A DNA stretch of 64,000 nt, taken from positions 124,001 through 188,000 of the forward strand of contig NZ_CP041783.1 of NCBI RefSeq assembly GCF_007567505.1. Reading direction: 5' to 3'. Below, in pieces: positions 36,993 through 46,337 of this stretch. The stretch's first letter is position 1; every line of letters starts with the position of its first letter. Made by a program: the position numbers and the translations under genes. The notes under the pieces were generated by a model, which worked only from the letters and a program-made list of their open reading frames with translations, was not told the origin of the DNA and made no database searches. This DNA comes from Shewanella donghaensis (GTDB lineage Bacteria; Pseudomonadota; Gammaproteobacteria; Enterobacterales; Shewanellaceae).

Positions 36993-39167
36993 ATGATAAT
37001 AAAAACCCCCTTATTAAAAGGTTCACTGCTCGCAATTGTACTGGCTACTGCGGTGGCAGGTTGCCAGCATGCCCCAGATAGCGAAGTCGATAAAGTGATC
37101 GATAGCACTAAATATTCTTATCCAAATACGCGAGAGCAAAACTTAGTCGAGACAATTCATGGTGTCAGTGTTGCTGATCCATTTCGGCATTTAGAAGAGA
37201 ACACACCCGAAACTGAATCATGGGTAAAAGCACAGCAAGATTTTGGTCAGCAATATTTAAATAATATTACTAACAAGCAGGCTGTTGTTGATCGTATTAC
37301 TGAACTATGGAATTTTGAAAAAGTATCAGCGCCATTTGAGAATGGTCAAAATACCTTTTTCTACCGCAACGATGGTTTGCAGTCTCAGTCTGTTTTATAT
37401 GTCACCGATAAAGCGGGTAACACCAAAGCCATACTTAACCCAAACACCTTATCAGATAATGGAACTGTTGCGCTTTCTGGCGTTTCTGTAAGTAATGACG
37501 GTAAAACCCTGGCTTATGGGGTTTCTAAGTCTGGCTCAGATTGGCAGCAATGGAAATTTATTGATATTGAATCTGGTGAAGCACTGACAGACACATTGGA
37601 TTGGATTAAGTTTTCCTCAGCGAATTGGGATTCAGACAATCAAGGTGTTTATTATTCTCGATACGATGCACCAGCAGGTGGTGATGTATTGGCGGATGTG
37701 AATTTCAATCAAAAGGTTTATTATCATAAGCTTGGTACACCACAGAGTGAAGACACGCTTATCTATGATCGTCCTCAAAATAAAGATTGGGGATTTTCAG
37801 CTGAAGTGACCGAGAAGGGGGATTATCTATTGCTGTCTATCTCGCAAGGCACTGATAGCCGAAATCGATTTTTTTACAAATCCTTAGCTGAATCTAATAC
37901 AGATGTCGTAGAGCTAATTGCCGATTTAGAAGCAGAGTATATTTTCTTAGGTAACGATAACCAGTTTTTCTATTTTAAAACGGATCTAAATGCGCCTAAT
38001 GGCAAAGTGATTGCGATTAATATTAATCGTCCAGAGAAATCACAATGGCAAACGATTATTGAAGAGTCAGCAGATCCCATTAATGATATTGCCATTGTGC
38101 ATGACCATTTTGTCGTGAGCTACTTACATGACGTATTAGGAAAAGTATCAATATATGGTTTAAATGGAACAAAGAGACAAGATGTTGCACTTCCTGGTAA
38201 AGGTCGCGTTTTAGGACCATACGGTAAACGCAGCAAAGATTATTTCTATTTTGCTTTTAATAGTTATGTTCAACCACAAACTATTTATAAGTTTGATTTT
38301 AGAACCGGCGAAACCAGTTTATATAATCAGCCTAAAGTTTCCTTCAATCCTGATGATTACGTGTCTGAACAAGTGTTTTACACCAGTAAAGATGGCACTC
38401 GCATTCCGATGATGGTGTCGTATAAAAAAGGTGTGACCTTAAACGGTGAAAACCCGACATTACTCTATGCCTATGGTGGTTTTGCGATATCGATAACACC
38501 ACGATTTAGCCCTGCGAACATCGCTTGGCTAGATATGGGCGGCGTCTATGCTGTGCCGAGTATTCGTGGCGGTGCTGAATACGGTGAGAGCTGGCATCAA
38601 GCGGGCATGTTCGATAAAAAACAAAATGTATTTGACGATTATTACGCAGCAGCTGAATATCTTATCGAGAAGGGATACACCAACAAATCAAAGTTAGGTG
38701 CCTATGGTCGAAGTAATGGCGGTTTATTGATGGGAGCAGTGTTAACCCAGCGTCCTGATCTATTTGCTGCAGTGTTACCTGCAGTTGGCGTACTTGATAT
38801 GTTGCGTTTTCAAAAATTCACTATTGGTTGGGCGTGGACCAGTGAATACGGCAGTGCTGAAGTTGCTGAGCAATTTCCTGCTTTGCTAGCTTATTCGCCA
38901 TATCATAATGTAAAGCAAGGTAACTACCCTGCAACTATGGTGATGACGGCCGATCATGATGATCGCGTGGTGCCGCTACATAGTTTTAAATTTGCAGCAA
39001 TGATGCAAAAGTATCAGCAAGCTGATAAACCTGTGATTATGCGAATTGAATCAAATGCAGGCCATGGCGCCGGCAAACCCACAGCGATGAAGATAGACGA
39101 ATCTGCCGATATCTATAGTTTTTTATGGCAAAGCTTTGGTTTATCAATCCCCGCTAAGATTGATTAA
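36993..39167 (+). CDS. Prolyl oligopeptidase, lipoprotein (S9A)
   Basis: 724 residues. A lipobox (VAGC, modified Cys24) places it on a membrane facing the periplasm. The N-terminal propeller domain (about residues 85-440) gates the C-terminal alpha/beta-hydrolase domain. The catalytic triad is Ser574 in YGRSNGGLLMG, Asp in ADHDDRVVPLHSFKF and His in SNAGHGAGKPT. It cleaves small peptides after proline. The family signature around GGFAISITPRFSPA is intact. Single gene, with an SD (AAGG) nine bases upstream. Confidence 0.95.
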   Translation: MIIKTPLLKGSLLAIVLATAVAGCQHAPDSEVDKVIDSTKYSYPNTREQNLVETIHGVSVADPFRHLEENTPETESWVKAQQDFGQQYLNNITNKQAVVDRITELWNFEKVSAPFENGQNTFFYRNDGLQSQSVLYVTDKAGNTKAILNPNTLSDNGTVALSGVSVSNDGKTLAYGVSKSGSDWQQWKFIDIESGEALTDTLDWIKFSSANWDSDNQGVYYSRYDAPAGGDVLADVNFNQKVYYHKLGTPQSEDTLIYDRPQNKDWGFSAEVTEKGDYLLLSISQGTDSRNRFFYKSLAESNTDVVELIADLEAEYIFLGNDNQFFYFKTDLNAPNGKVIAININRPEKSQWQTIIEESADPINDIAIVHDHFVVSYLHDVLGKVSIYGLNGTKRQDVALPGKGRVLGPYGKRSKDYFYFAFNSYVQPQTIYKFDFRTGETSLYNQPKVSFNPDDYVSEQVFYTSKDGTRIPMMVSYKKGVTLNGENPTLLYAYGGFAISITPRFSPANIAWLDMGGVYAVPSIRGGAEYGESWHQAGMFDKKQNVFDDYYAAAEYLIEKGYTNKSKLGAYGRSNGGLLMGAVLTQRPDLFAAVLPAVGVLDMLRFQKFTIGWAWTSEYGSAEVAEQFPALLAYSPYHNVKQGNYPATMVMTADHDDRVVPLHSFKFAAMMQKYQQADKPVIMRIESNAGHGAGKPTAMKIDESADIYSFLWQSFGLSIPAKID

Positions 39168-39481
39168 TCTTGCCAGTGATAATTTTTAGTCATCATTGTA
39201 TGTAAATAACGCTTGAGGTTAGTACTATTATTCTGGTTTTCTCCAATCGTATAGCAGTGCTAATCTCAAATTTACCGTTAACAGAATGTAAACTTATCAA
39301 TCACTAACATTAAAGTTTCTTCATTTGTTAGTGTAATGCCTGCAAAAGCCATTTATTAATGGCAAATTAAGCTCTAAAGCCTAAAATAATGACCTTAATA
39401 ACCCGTCGCTTTGTTCACAAGCGTGGTGGTACTCGGTATAGTAAGCCATCTTTTATTACGCAAAATTCACAATCGCTAATT
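39168..39481. other. Gap between the peptidase and ybgC (314 bases)
   Basis: Contains the tol operon promoter region. An 8-bp inverted repeat, CACTAACA and TGTTAGTG, lies at 39302-39309 and 39326-39333 with a 16-base interval, operator-like. No good terminator for the upstream gene was found. Confidence 0.45.
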
Positions 39482-39880
39482 ATGTTTACATGGCCTATTT
39501 CTATTTATTATGAAGATACCGATGCTGGTGGTGTTGTTTATCATTCAAATTATTTAAACTTTTTCGAACGTGCGCGCACGGAATGGTTAAAAGCGATGGG
39601 AGTCAATCAAAGTAAGCTATTAGCTGAAGATATCGCCTTCGTAGTGAAACATGCTGAGTTAGATTTTAAAGTTGCAGCAAGATTCGAACAGAACTTAACT
39701 GTTGAATCAAGGGTCATAGAATTAAAGAAAGCCTCTTTGGTTTTTAAGCAGTGCTTGGTTGATGATAAAGGGACGATATATTGCGAAGCTACCATTATTG
39801 TCGCGTGTATTGCTTTATCTAGAATGAGACCAAGGGCTATTCCATCTAATATTGTGCAGGAGTTTAATCGTGCAAGCTGA
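39482..39880 (+). CDS. ybgC: Acyl-CoA thioesterase YbgC
   Basis: 132 residues from the ATG at 39482, where homology to E. coli YbgC (134) begins ([32 protein letters not shown]). An upstream ATG at 39389 would add 31 residues of basic, unconserved sequence; neither start has a strong ribosome site. The hot-dog fold carries the catalytic Asp in YEDTDAGG. It hydrolyses acyl-CoA or acyl-ACP. It opens the tol-pal operon as in E. coli, and its stop overlaps tolQ by 11 bases. Confidence 0.9.
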   Translation: MFTWPISIYYEDTDAGGVVYHSNYLNFFERARTEWLKAMGVNQSKLLAEDIAFVVKHAELDFKVAARFEQNLTVESRVIELKKASLVFKQCLVDDKGTIYCEATIIVACIALSRMRPRAIPSNIVQEFNRAS

Positions 39881-40559
39881 AATTTCATTTATTGGTCTTT
39901 TTTTAGAGGCAAGTATTCTCGTTAAACTGGTAATGCTAACGTTATTGAGTTTATCTATTGCTTCTTGGGCAGTGATTATCCAGCGCCGTAAACTGCTGAA
40001 TACCGCCAGAGCTAAATCAATAAAATTTGAAGATACTTTTTGGTCTGGTGTCGATTTAAACAAACTTTATAAAGAATTGTCCGTTCGTGGTGAACCGCTT
40101 GCAGGTTTAGAAGCGTTATTTGTTGCGGGCTTTAAAGAATATTCACGTCTGAGCTCTGCAAACAGTAAATCGCCTGAAGCGGTTATGGATGGTACATCAC
40201 GTGCTATGCGAGTAAGTTTATCGCGTGAAGTTGAAAAGCTTGATACACACCTTCCTTTACTCGCCACCATTGGTTCAACCAGCCCTTATATTGGCTTGTT
40301 CGGCACGGTTTGGGGCATCATGAATTCATTTATTGCATTGGGCGCAGTTCAAAATGCGACGCTTGCAATGGTAGCTCCTGGTATTGCTGAAGCCTTGATT
40401 GCAACTGCTATGGGGTTATTTGCCGCTATTCCTGCCGTTATTGCTTATAACCGCTTCTCGACACAAGTTGAAAAAATTGAAATGGCTCACGTTAACTTTA
40501 TGGAAGAATTTTCTAACATATTACAGCGCCAAGCCTACAGCGAGAAGGAAGCTGTTTAA
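39870..40559 (+). CDS. tolQ: Tol-Pal membrane protein TolQ
   Basis: 229 residues from GTG at 39870, which has AGGAG seven bases upstream; length agrees with E. coli TolQ (230). Three membrane helices: near residues 12-36, then after a large cytoplasmic loop around 130-155 and 165-190. Family landmarks are [25 protein letters not shown] and [24 protein letters not shown]. With TolR it forms the proton channel that energises TolA for outer-membrane constriction at division. Confidence 0.95.
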   Translation: MQAEISFIGLFLEASILVKLVMLTLLSLSIASWAVIIQRRKLLNTARAKSIKFEDTFWSGVDLNKLYKELSVRGEPLAGLEALFVAGFKEYSRLSSANSKSPEAVMDGTSRAMRVSLSREVEKLDTHLPLLATIGSTSPYIGLFGTVWGIMNSFIALGAVQNATLAMVAPGIAEALIATAMGLFAAIPAVIAYNRFSTQVEKIEMAHVNFMEEFSNILQRQAYSEKEAV

Positions 40560-40984
40560 TGTATCAACGTAAGCGCCGTCGTCCAGTTGCAGAAATTAAC
40601 GTTGTGCCTTATATAGACGTGATGTTGGTGTTATTGATCATCTTTATGGTGACTGCACCCATCGTATCCCAAGGTGTCAATGTTGAATTACCACAGGGCG
40701 AAGCTGAGGCTTTACCCGCTGAAAGTAAGCCACCGATAGTGGCATCAATTGATCAAAACGGTGATTACTTCCTTAATATTGGTAGTGGTTCTAATAATGA
40801 GTCTCTTGAGTTAGACGAAATATCCGTTCAAGTGGGCGCCATGATCCAGCTTGAGCCAGAAAGACCTGTAGTTGTAAAAGCCGATCGCCGTATTCCTTAT
40901 GAGAGCGTGATTCAATTAATGGTCAGTCTACAAGGTGCTGGTGTTCCAGCAGTAGGCTTAATGACTGATTCACCAGAGGAGTAA
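40559..40984 (+). CDS. tolR: Tol-Pal membrane protein TolR
   Basis: 141 residues. A single N-terminal membrane helix holds the proton-bearing Asp in VVPYIDVMLVLLIIFMV; a periplasmic domain follows (ADRRIPYESVIQLMVSLQGAGV). It is related to ExbD and MotB. The ATG overlaps the tolQ stop (TAATG), so translation is coupled. Standard length (E. coli 142). Confidence 0.95.
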   Translation: MYQRKRRRPVAEINVVPYIDVMLVLLIIFMVTAPIVSQGVNVELPQGEAEALPAESKPPIVASIDQNGDYFLNIGSGSNNESLELDEISVQVGAMIQLEPERPVVVKADRRIPYESVIQLMVSLQGAGVPAVGLMTDSPEE

Positions 40985-40985
40985 T

Positions 40986-41921
40986 ATGGTGGCCATTAAA
41001 TCTGAATTAACCTTACCTGTAGTCATATCTGCTGGTATACATATCGGTGTTATTGTTGCACTTGCATTGGGCATTAGTTTTGATGATAAACCAAAGCATA
41101 TGCCAATGGCGCAATCGGCACCCGTTGTCCAAGCAGTGGTTGTTGATCAGCAGCGTATAAACGATCATGCTGAAAAGCTTAAAAAGCAGCGTGCAGATAC
41201 CCAGCGTAAAGAAAAAGAGCGTCAAGCAGATTTAGATAGGCAGGCTAAAAAGGCCCGAGACGAAGTTCGTAAAGAACAAAATCGTATCAAACAGCTTGAA
41301 ATTCAACGTAAGCAAAAAGAACAAGAAACCATTACTGCCAATAATGCAGCTAAAGCTGCTAAACAAAAAGAGTTAGCGGAAAAAGCCAAAGCAGAAAAAG
41401 CCACTGCACAGCGTAAACAGCAAGAAGCTGAACGTAAAGCGGCTGAGCAAAAAGCAGATGAAAAGCGTAAGCGTGAAGAAGCTGCAGCAGCGAAAAAGCG
41501 TGAAGACGACAGAAAACGTAAAGAAGAGGCTGAACGTAAACGTAAAGCTGAAGACGCAGAGCGTCAACGTCAAGAAAATGAAATGGCAGAAGCAATGGCT
41601 GCTGAGCAGGTCGCTTTATCCGCCACTCGTGGAAGGCAAGTTGTATCAGAAGTTAATAAATACACTGCAATGATTACATCAGCAATACAACGACGTTTAA
41701 TTGTCGATGAATCAATGCGAGGAAAGAGCTGTGTAGTTAACGTTCGCTTGGCTAAAGATGGCTTTGTGACTTCAAGTAAAACATTAAGCGGTGATCCTGT
41801 GGTTTGCCGTGCAGCAAAAACTGCAATAAACAAAGCAGGGCGTTTACCCGTTTCTTCCGAAGCTGATGTATATGAAAAAATGAAAGAAATTAACTTAACC
41901 GTATCACCGGAATTTAATTAA
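40986..41921 (+). CDS. tolA: Tol-Pal protein TolA
   Basis: 311 residues. One N-terminal membrane helix (about residues 10-28), a long charged helix rich in Lys, Ala, Glu and Arg (about 60-205) that spans the periplasm, and a C-terminal domain with the paired Cys (GKSCVVNVRL and GDPVVCRAA) that contacts Pal and TolB. It is shorter than E. coli TolA (421) mainly in domain II, as is common. AGGAG lies before the ATG. Confidence 0.94.
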   Translation: MVAIKSELTLPVVISAGIHIGVIVALALGISFDDKPKHMPMAQSAPVVQAVVVDQQRINDHAEKLKKQRADTQRKEKERQADLDRQAKKARDEVRKEQNRIKQLEIQRKQKEQETITANNAAKAAKQKELAEKAKAEKATAQRKQQEAERKAAEQKADEKRKREEAAAAKKREDDRKRKEEAERKRKAEDAERQRQENEMAEAMAAEQVALSATRGRQVVSEVNKYTAMITSAIQRRLIVDESMRGKSCVVNVRLAKDGFVTSSKTLSGDPVVCRAAKTAINKAGRLPVSSEADVYEKMKEINLTVSPEFN

Positions 41922-41930
41922 AGGAGTCAC

Positions 41931-43259
41931 ATGAAGATTTTGGCAAAATGGTTAACACTATTTGTAGTACTGATAAGCAGCAACGTTAATGCTGCACTTG
42001 ATATTGTTATTACTGAAGGTGTCGATGCCGCAAGACCAATCGCTGTTATGCCATTTGTATGGCAAGGTACAGGTCCTGCACCTGAACAAATTAGTGATGT
42101 TGTCACCAGTGATTTAGCGCGCAGTGGTACTTTTAGCCCACTTGATGCCCGTGGCTTGCCACAAACCAATATAAGTTCGGTTAAAGAGTTTACGCCTCAA
42201 GTCTGGAATGAAGCATTGTCCGATGCATTGCTAGTTGGCTCTATTAAACCATATGGTACAAACCAGTATTTGGTGAGTTTTGACCTAATTGATTTAGTTA
42301 AAGCACAGTTAGCGACAGATAAAGGTCCAATGCCAAGTAGTGACCTATTGCTGGAAAGCCGCGAAACGGTTATCAGTGAAGCGCAGTTTAGACAATACGG
42401 TCATCGTATTAGTGACATCGTCTATGAGAAACTGACAGGCATTCGTGGTGCATTTTTAAGTCGCATTGCTTATGTGGTAGTGAAACAAGGTGAAAAATCA
42501 CCATATCATTTGATGATTGCTGACTATGATGGTTACAACGAACAAATGTTATTGCGTTCGCCTGAGCCTCTAATGTCACCAAGCTGGTCTCCAGATGGCA
42601 GACGTTTAGCGTATGTGAGTTTTGAAAACCGTAAAGCTGAGATTTTCGTACAAGACATTTATACTCAAGAACGGACTAAAGTTAGCTCGCATACAGGTAT
42701 TAATGGTGCGCCAAGTTTTTCTCCAGATGGTAAAAAATTGGCAGTAACACTATCGAAAGACGGTCAGCCTGAAATTTACGTTATCAATATTGCATCTAAA
42801 GCCATTAAACGCGTCACAAACCATTATGCTATCGATACCGAAGCATCGTGGATGCCAGATGGTGAATCTTTAATATTTACCTCTGAACGTGGTGGTAAAC
42901 CGCAAATATATCAAGTCAAATTAAGCACGGGTAAAATTTCACGTATGACATTTGAAGGCGAGTGGAATTTAGGTGGTGCAGTGACTCCTGATGGGCGCAG
43001 CATGATTTTTGTTAATCGCACAAATGGTAAATATAATATTGCCCGAATGGACTTACAAACCCGTTTTATGCAAGTGTTAACATCGACTACGCTTGATGAA
43101 TCACCGAGTATTGCACCAAATGGAACCATGGTTATCTATGGTACAACACACCAAAGCAAGCAAGTACTAGCCGCGGTATCTATGGATGGACGATTCAAAG
43201 CAAGATTACCTGCAGGCCAAGGTGAAGTTAAGTCACCAGCCTGGTCTCCATTTTTATAA
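41931..43259 (+). CDS. tolB: Tol-Pal periplasmic protein TolB
   Basis: 442 residues. A signal peptide (cleavage after NVNA/ALDIV) precedes an N-terminal alpha/beta domain and a six-bladed beta-propeller with TolB repeats ([33 protein letters not shown]). TolB binds Pal and is released by TolA. Length close to E. coli TolB (430). Nine bases separate it from tolA. Confidence 0.96.
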   Translation: MKILAKWLTLFVVLISSNVNAALDIVITEGVDAARPIAVMPFVWQGTGPAPEQISDVVTSDLARSGTFSPLDARGLPQTNISSVKEFTPQVWNEALSDALLVGSIKPYGTNQYLVSFDLIDLVKAQLATDKGPMPSSDLLLESRETVISEAQFRQYGHRISDIVYEKLTGIRGAFLSRIAYVVVKQGEKSPYHLMIADYDGYNEQMLLRSPEPLMSPSWSPDGRRLAYVSFENRKAEIFVQDIYTQERTKVSSHTGINGAPSFSPDGKKLAVTLSKDGQPEIYVINIASKAIKRVTNHYAIDTEASWMPDGESLIFTSERGGKPQIYQVKLSTGKISRMTFEGEWNLGGAVTPDGRSMIFVNRTNGKYNIARMDLQTRFMQVLTSTTLDESPSIAPNGTMVIYGTTHQSKQVLAAVSMDGRFKARLPAGQGEVKSPAWSPFL

Positions 43260-43277
43260 AATTAATAAGGATTTCCA

Positions 43278-43829
43278 ATGAATCTGAATAAGTTGTTTAA
43301 AGCTATGTTAGTTGTAGTACCTGTTATGGCATTAGGTGCATGTAGCACAACTTCAGAGTCTGAAACTGATGCTAGTGGTTCTACAAGCGGTTCAACAACC
43401 ACGACTACTGGCGGTGAGTATGGTTCTGGTGGTGTCGAAACTGGCGGTGCAGCCCCAATTTTAACCCCTGAAGAACAACAACGTATCGAGCAAGAAGAGC
43501 TACGCGCTCAGAACGTTATTTATTTCGACTTTGACCGTAGTGAAGTGCAAAGTGAAAATGCTGCAATTATTCAAGCACATGGTAACTACTTAGTTGAACA
43601 TCCAAATGTACGCGTATTGATTGAAGGGCACGCGGATGAACGTGGCACGCCTGAGTACAACATTGCATTAGGTGAAAGACGCGCTAAAGCTATCGCAAAA
43701 TATCTACAAGGCATGGGTGTTCAGCCTAGCCAAATGAGTGTAGTAAGCTACGGCGAAGAAAAACCGTTAGATTTTTCTCGTAGCGAAAGTGGTTTTGCTA
43801 AAAACCGTCGTGGTGTATTAGTTTACTAA
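43278..43829 (+). CDS. pal: Peptidoglycan-associated lipoprotein Pal
   Basis: 183 residues. Lipobox LGAC with Cys22, a Gly/Ser/Thr-rich linker, then the OmpA-like domain (VIYFDFDRSEV, VLIEGHADERGTPEYNIALG, RRAKAIAKYL) whose Asp and Arg bind meso-diaminopimelate of peptidoglycan. Anchored in the outer membrane, partner of TolB. Confidence 0.96.
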   Translation: MNLNKLFKAMLVVVPVMALGACSTTSESETDASGSTSGSTTTTTGGEYGSGGVETGGAAPILTPEEQQRIEQEELRAQNVIYFDFDRSEVQSENAAIIQAHGNYLVEHPNVRVLIEGHADERGTPEYNIALGERRAKAIAKYLQGMGVQPSQMSVVSYGEEKPLDFSRSESGFAKNRRGVLVY

Positions 43830-43893
43830 TCGTAACGACAATACAGACGTTTAAGGAAGGCCAGTACTTACTGGCCAGTTTAGGAGTTTATTG

Positions 43894-44625
43894 ATGAAAC
43901 ATGCTGCTTTAGTTGCTGCAATGTTCTTTGCTGCTGGTGCAACCGCGGCTCCAGCGCCAGTGCAAGATATTGCCAGTGGTTCCAGTGATGATCGTATCTC
44001 TCGTTTAGAGCGTATTATTAAAGCGAAGCAACAAACGGAATTTGAAGCACAGCAACGTTTAGATGCTTTGCAACGTGAAGTGCTAGATCTTCGAGGTGTA
44101 ACGGAACAGCAAGATTATCAAATTAGTCAAATGCTGCAGCGTCAACGTCAGTTATATGAAGAAATTGCTAATTTATCTGCAAGTGCATCAGCTGCGTCTG
44201 TAACTGTGGTTGATAATAGTGCAGCTTCTGCAGGTCAATCGAGTCTTGGTGAAACTGGCAGTTATGAACAAGCGGTTAACTTAGTCCTTAAAGAACGTAA
44301 ATATGATGAAGCTATTCCTGCTTTTAGCGATTTCATCAAGCAATACCCAGATTCTACCTACGCTGCTAATGCAAATTACTGGTTGGGACAGTTGTTGTTT
44401 AATAAAGGAACCTTTGCTGAAGCTAAGCAAGCTTTCGATACAGTCGTAACTAAATACCCAAATTCGAATAAACGCGGAGACAGTTTAGTTAAGTTAGGCA
44501 TGATCGCTGAAAAAGAAGGCGATAATACCTCGGCAACGACTTTTTACAATCGTGTGCTTAAAGAATATACAAATAGCGCATCTGCTCGTTTAGCGCAGCA
44601 ACAACTTTCCGGTTTGAAAGGCTAA
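43894..44625 (+). CDS. cpoB: Cell division coordinator CpoB (YbgF)
   Basis: 243 residues from ATG at 43894, with GGAG seven bases upstream; the preceding in-frame TTG is ignored. The signal peptide ends near ATAA/APAP. An N-terminal trimerising coiled coil (about residues 28-95) is followed by TPR-like repeats (YEQAVNLVLKERKYDEAI, YAANANYWLGQLLFNKGTF, KRGDSLVKLGMIAEKEGD). CpoB couples outer-membrane constriction with PBP1b. Last gene of the tol-pal operon. Confidence 0.94.
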   Translation: MKHAALVAAMFFAAGATAAPAPVQDIASGSSDDRISRLERIIKAKQQTEFEAQQRLDALQREVLDLRGVTEQQDYQISQMLQRQRQLYEEIANLSASASAASVTVVDNSAASAGQSSLGETGSYEQAVNLVLKERKYDEAIPAFSDFIKQYPDSTYAANANYWLGQLLFNKGTFAEAKQAFDTVVTKYPNSNKRGDSLVKLGMIAEKEGDNTSATTFYNRVLKEYTNSASARLAQQQLSGLKG

Positions 44626-44690
44626 TTTAACTAAAAAACAGCCTCTTAGTTTGTTTTTAGTGCAAACAGGAAAAAAACCATAAATTGCGC

Positions 44691-44718
44691 TTGCATGAGA
44701 AGATGAAAAAGGTATTAT
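44691..44718 (+). promoter_or_regulatory. Promoter of the tRNA-Lys array
   Basis: -35 TTGCAT (44691-44696), 16-base spacer, -10 TATTAT (44713-44718), followed by the GC-rich discriminator GGCGCCC typical of stringently controlled stable-RNA promoters. A leader hairpin CAGAACG/CGTTCTG follows at 44728-44747. Confidence 0.65.
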
Positions 44719-44864
44719 AGGCGCCCTCAGAACGGAGAGACGTTCTGGGGTCATTTGAACAGGTTAGATTAACTTATTTTGATGACAGATTGATTGATAG
44801 CTATTTATAGTCTTCAATTAACCTACCGCTAGTCAATGGAACGTTTGTTCCGTTCTCACTAGAT

Positions 44865-44940
44865 GGGCCGTTAGCTCAGTTGGTAGAGCAGTTGGCTTTT
44901 AACCAATTGGTCGAAGGTTCGAATCCTTCACGGCCCACCA
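44865..44940 (+). tRNA. tRNA-Lys(TTT), copy 1
   Basis: 76 bases with encoded CCA. Acceptor GGGCCGT/ACGGCCC, anticodon loop CTTTTAA giving TTT, T-arm AAGG-TTCGAAT-CCTT. Identical to the other six copies. Confidence 0.98.
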
Positions 44941-45010
44941 CTTTTCTGAAAGTGAGATTGCCCGTTAGGCTTTAATTCAGACGTAACCCCTCGTTACGTA
45001 AAACTCAGAT

Positions 45011-45086
45011 GGGCCGTTAGCTCAGTTGGTAGAGCAGTTGGCTTTTAACCAATTGGTCGAAGGTTCGAATCCTTCACGGCCCACCA
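45011..45086 (+). tRNA. tRNA-Lys(TTT), copy 2
   Basis: Identical to copy 1; begins 146 bases after it. The following spacer leads into the first tRNA-like remnant. Confidence 0.98.
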
Positions 45087-45156
45087 CTTTTCTGAAAGTG
45101 AGATTGCCTGTTAGGCTTTAATTCAGACGTAACCCCTCGTTACGTAAAATGGACAT

Positions 45157-45245
45157 GGTTCGTTAGCTCAGTTGCTTGTGCTCTTGTTTACAAGAATAGA
45201 CAGTTGGCTTATGTTCCAATCAAAACATCAGTTTTGATAAAACCC
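45157..45245 (+). pseudogene. Degenerate tRNA-Lys-like remnant 1
   Basis: Begins GGTTCGTTAGCTCAGTTG, close to the tRNA-Lys 5' end, then has about 20 extra bases (with CTTG..CAAG hairpin) in place of the second half of the D-arm. CAGTTGGCTTATGTTCCAAT resembles the anticodon arm. The T-arm is replaced by the hairpin TCAAAAC-ATCA-GTTTTGA. No CCA follows. Not expected to be a functional tRNA, but it is preserved unchanged in both copies. Confidence 0.65.
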
Positions 45246-45249
45246 AGAT

Positions 45250-45325
45250 GGGCCGTTAGCTCAGTTGGTAGAGCAGTTGGCTTTTAACCAATTGGTCGAA
45301 GGTTCGAATCCTTCACGGCCCACCA
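45250..45325 (+). tRNA. tRNA-Lys(TTT), copy 3
   Basis: Identical to copy 1. It follows the first remnant by four bases. Confidence 0.98.
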
Positions 45326-45395
45326 CTTCTCTGAAAGTGAGATTGCCTGTTAGGCTTTAATTCAGACGTAATCCCTCGTTACGTAAAACTCAGAT

Positions 45396-45471
45396 GGGCC
45401 GTTAGCTCAGTTGGTAGAGCAGTTGGCTTTTAACCAATTGGTCGAAGGTTCGAATCCTTCACGGCCCACCA
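45396..45471 (+). tRNA. tRNA-Lys(TTT), copy 4
   Basis: Identical to copy 1; 146 bases after copy 3. Confidence 0.98.
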
Positions 45472-45541
45472 CTTTTCTGAAAGTGAGATTGCCTGTTAGG
45501 CTTTAATTCAGACGTAACCCCTCGTTACGTAAAACTCAGAT

Positions 45542-45617
45542 GGGCCGTTAGCTCAGTTGGTAGAGCAGTTGGCTTTTAACCAATTGGTCGAAGGTTCGAA
45601 TCCTTCACGGCCCACCA
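45542..45617 (+). tRNA. tRNA-Lys(TTT), copy 5
   Basis: Identical to copy 1; begins the second 531-base unit, matching copy 2. Confidence 0.98.
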
Positions 45618-45687
45618 CTTCTCTGAAAGTGAGATTGCCTGTTAGGCTTTAATTCAGACGTAATCCCTCGTTACGTAAAATGGACAT

Positions 45688-45776
45688 GGTTCGTTAGCTC
45701 AGTTGCTTGTGCTCTTGTTTACAAGAATAGACAGTTGGCTTATGTTCCAATCAAAACATCAGTTTTGATAAAACCC
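45688..45776 (+). pseudogene. Degenerate tRNA-Lys-like remnant 2
   Basis: Base-for-base identical to remnant 1, exactly 531 bases later. Confidence 0.65.
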
Positions 45777-45780
45777 AGAT

Positions 45781-45856
45781 GGGCCGTTAGCTCAGTTGGT
45801 AGAGCAGTTGGCTTTTAACCAATTGGTCGAAGGTTCGAATCCTTCACGGCCCACCA
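45781..45856 (+). tRNA. tRNA-Lys(TTT), copy 6
   Basis: Identical to copy 1; the equivalent of copy 3 in the second unit. Confidence 0.98.
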
Positions 45857-45926
45857 CTTTTCTGAAAGTGAGATTGCCCGTTAGGCTTTAATTCAGACGT
45901 AACCCCTCGTTACGTAAAACTCAGAT

Positions 45927-46002
45927 GGGCCGTTAGCTCAGTTGGTAGAGCAGTTGGCTTTTAACCAATTGGTCGAAGGTTCGAATCCTTCACGGCCCAC
46001 CA
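45927..46002 (+). tRNA. tRNA-Lys(TTT), copy 7
   Basis: Identical to copy 1; last of the array. The spacer-like sequence after it diverges at about 46022. Confidence 0.98.
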
Positions 46003-46337
46003 CTTTTCTGAAAGTGAGATTGCCAGTCCGGCTTTAATTCAGATTAGCTTCATCCTCGTATTACCTCACTTTGTTCCCGCTTCAAAAATTTAATTTTCAA
46101 CTCTATCTTTATTAAAATATCTTCATTTTTTACAACTATCCTATTCGTTTTACCTCAATTTAATATTCCGTCAATTTCTAATTTTAAGCTAAAGATTTAA
46201 ATAAACGATATTACTGTCATCTTTTAGATTTATTTAAGTCTGCTCTTATCTACTTTTGTCTAATAGACCTATTGCTAATGTTGCTTACTTGTTAAGTGGG
46301 TCATATTGCTATGGATCATAAGAATAGGGAGAGCATG
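46003..46337. other. Gap between the tRNA array and the porin (335 bases)
   Basis: No clear terminator follows the array. From about 46060 to 46180 the plus strand is almost free of G (C/T-rich). An imperfect 13-base inverted repeat (AGATTTAAATAAA at 46193-46205, TTTATTTAAGTCT at 46229-46241) lies about 100 bases before the porin start. Confidence 0.5.

Larger units (their letters stand above)
45011..46044 (+). repeat. 531-base tandem duplication of the tRNA-Lys array
   Basis: Unit A (45011-45541) and unit B (45542 to about 46044) each read Lys, remnant, Lys, Lys with the same offsets. The spacers differ at a few positions only. Each spacer carries two small hairpins, CACTTT-TCTG-AAAGTG and ACGTAAC/GTTACGT, which could be processing sites. 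Confidence 0.9.

Noticed and set aside
41160..41600. Dense Lys/Ala/Glu codon repeats in tolA
   Set aside because: Normal helical domain II of TolA, not an inserted repeat element.
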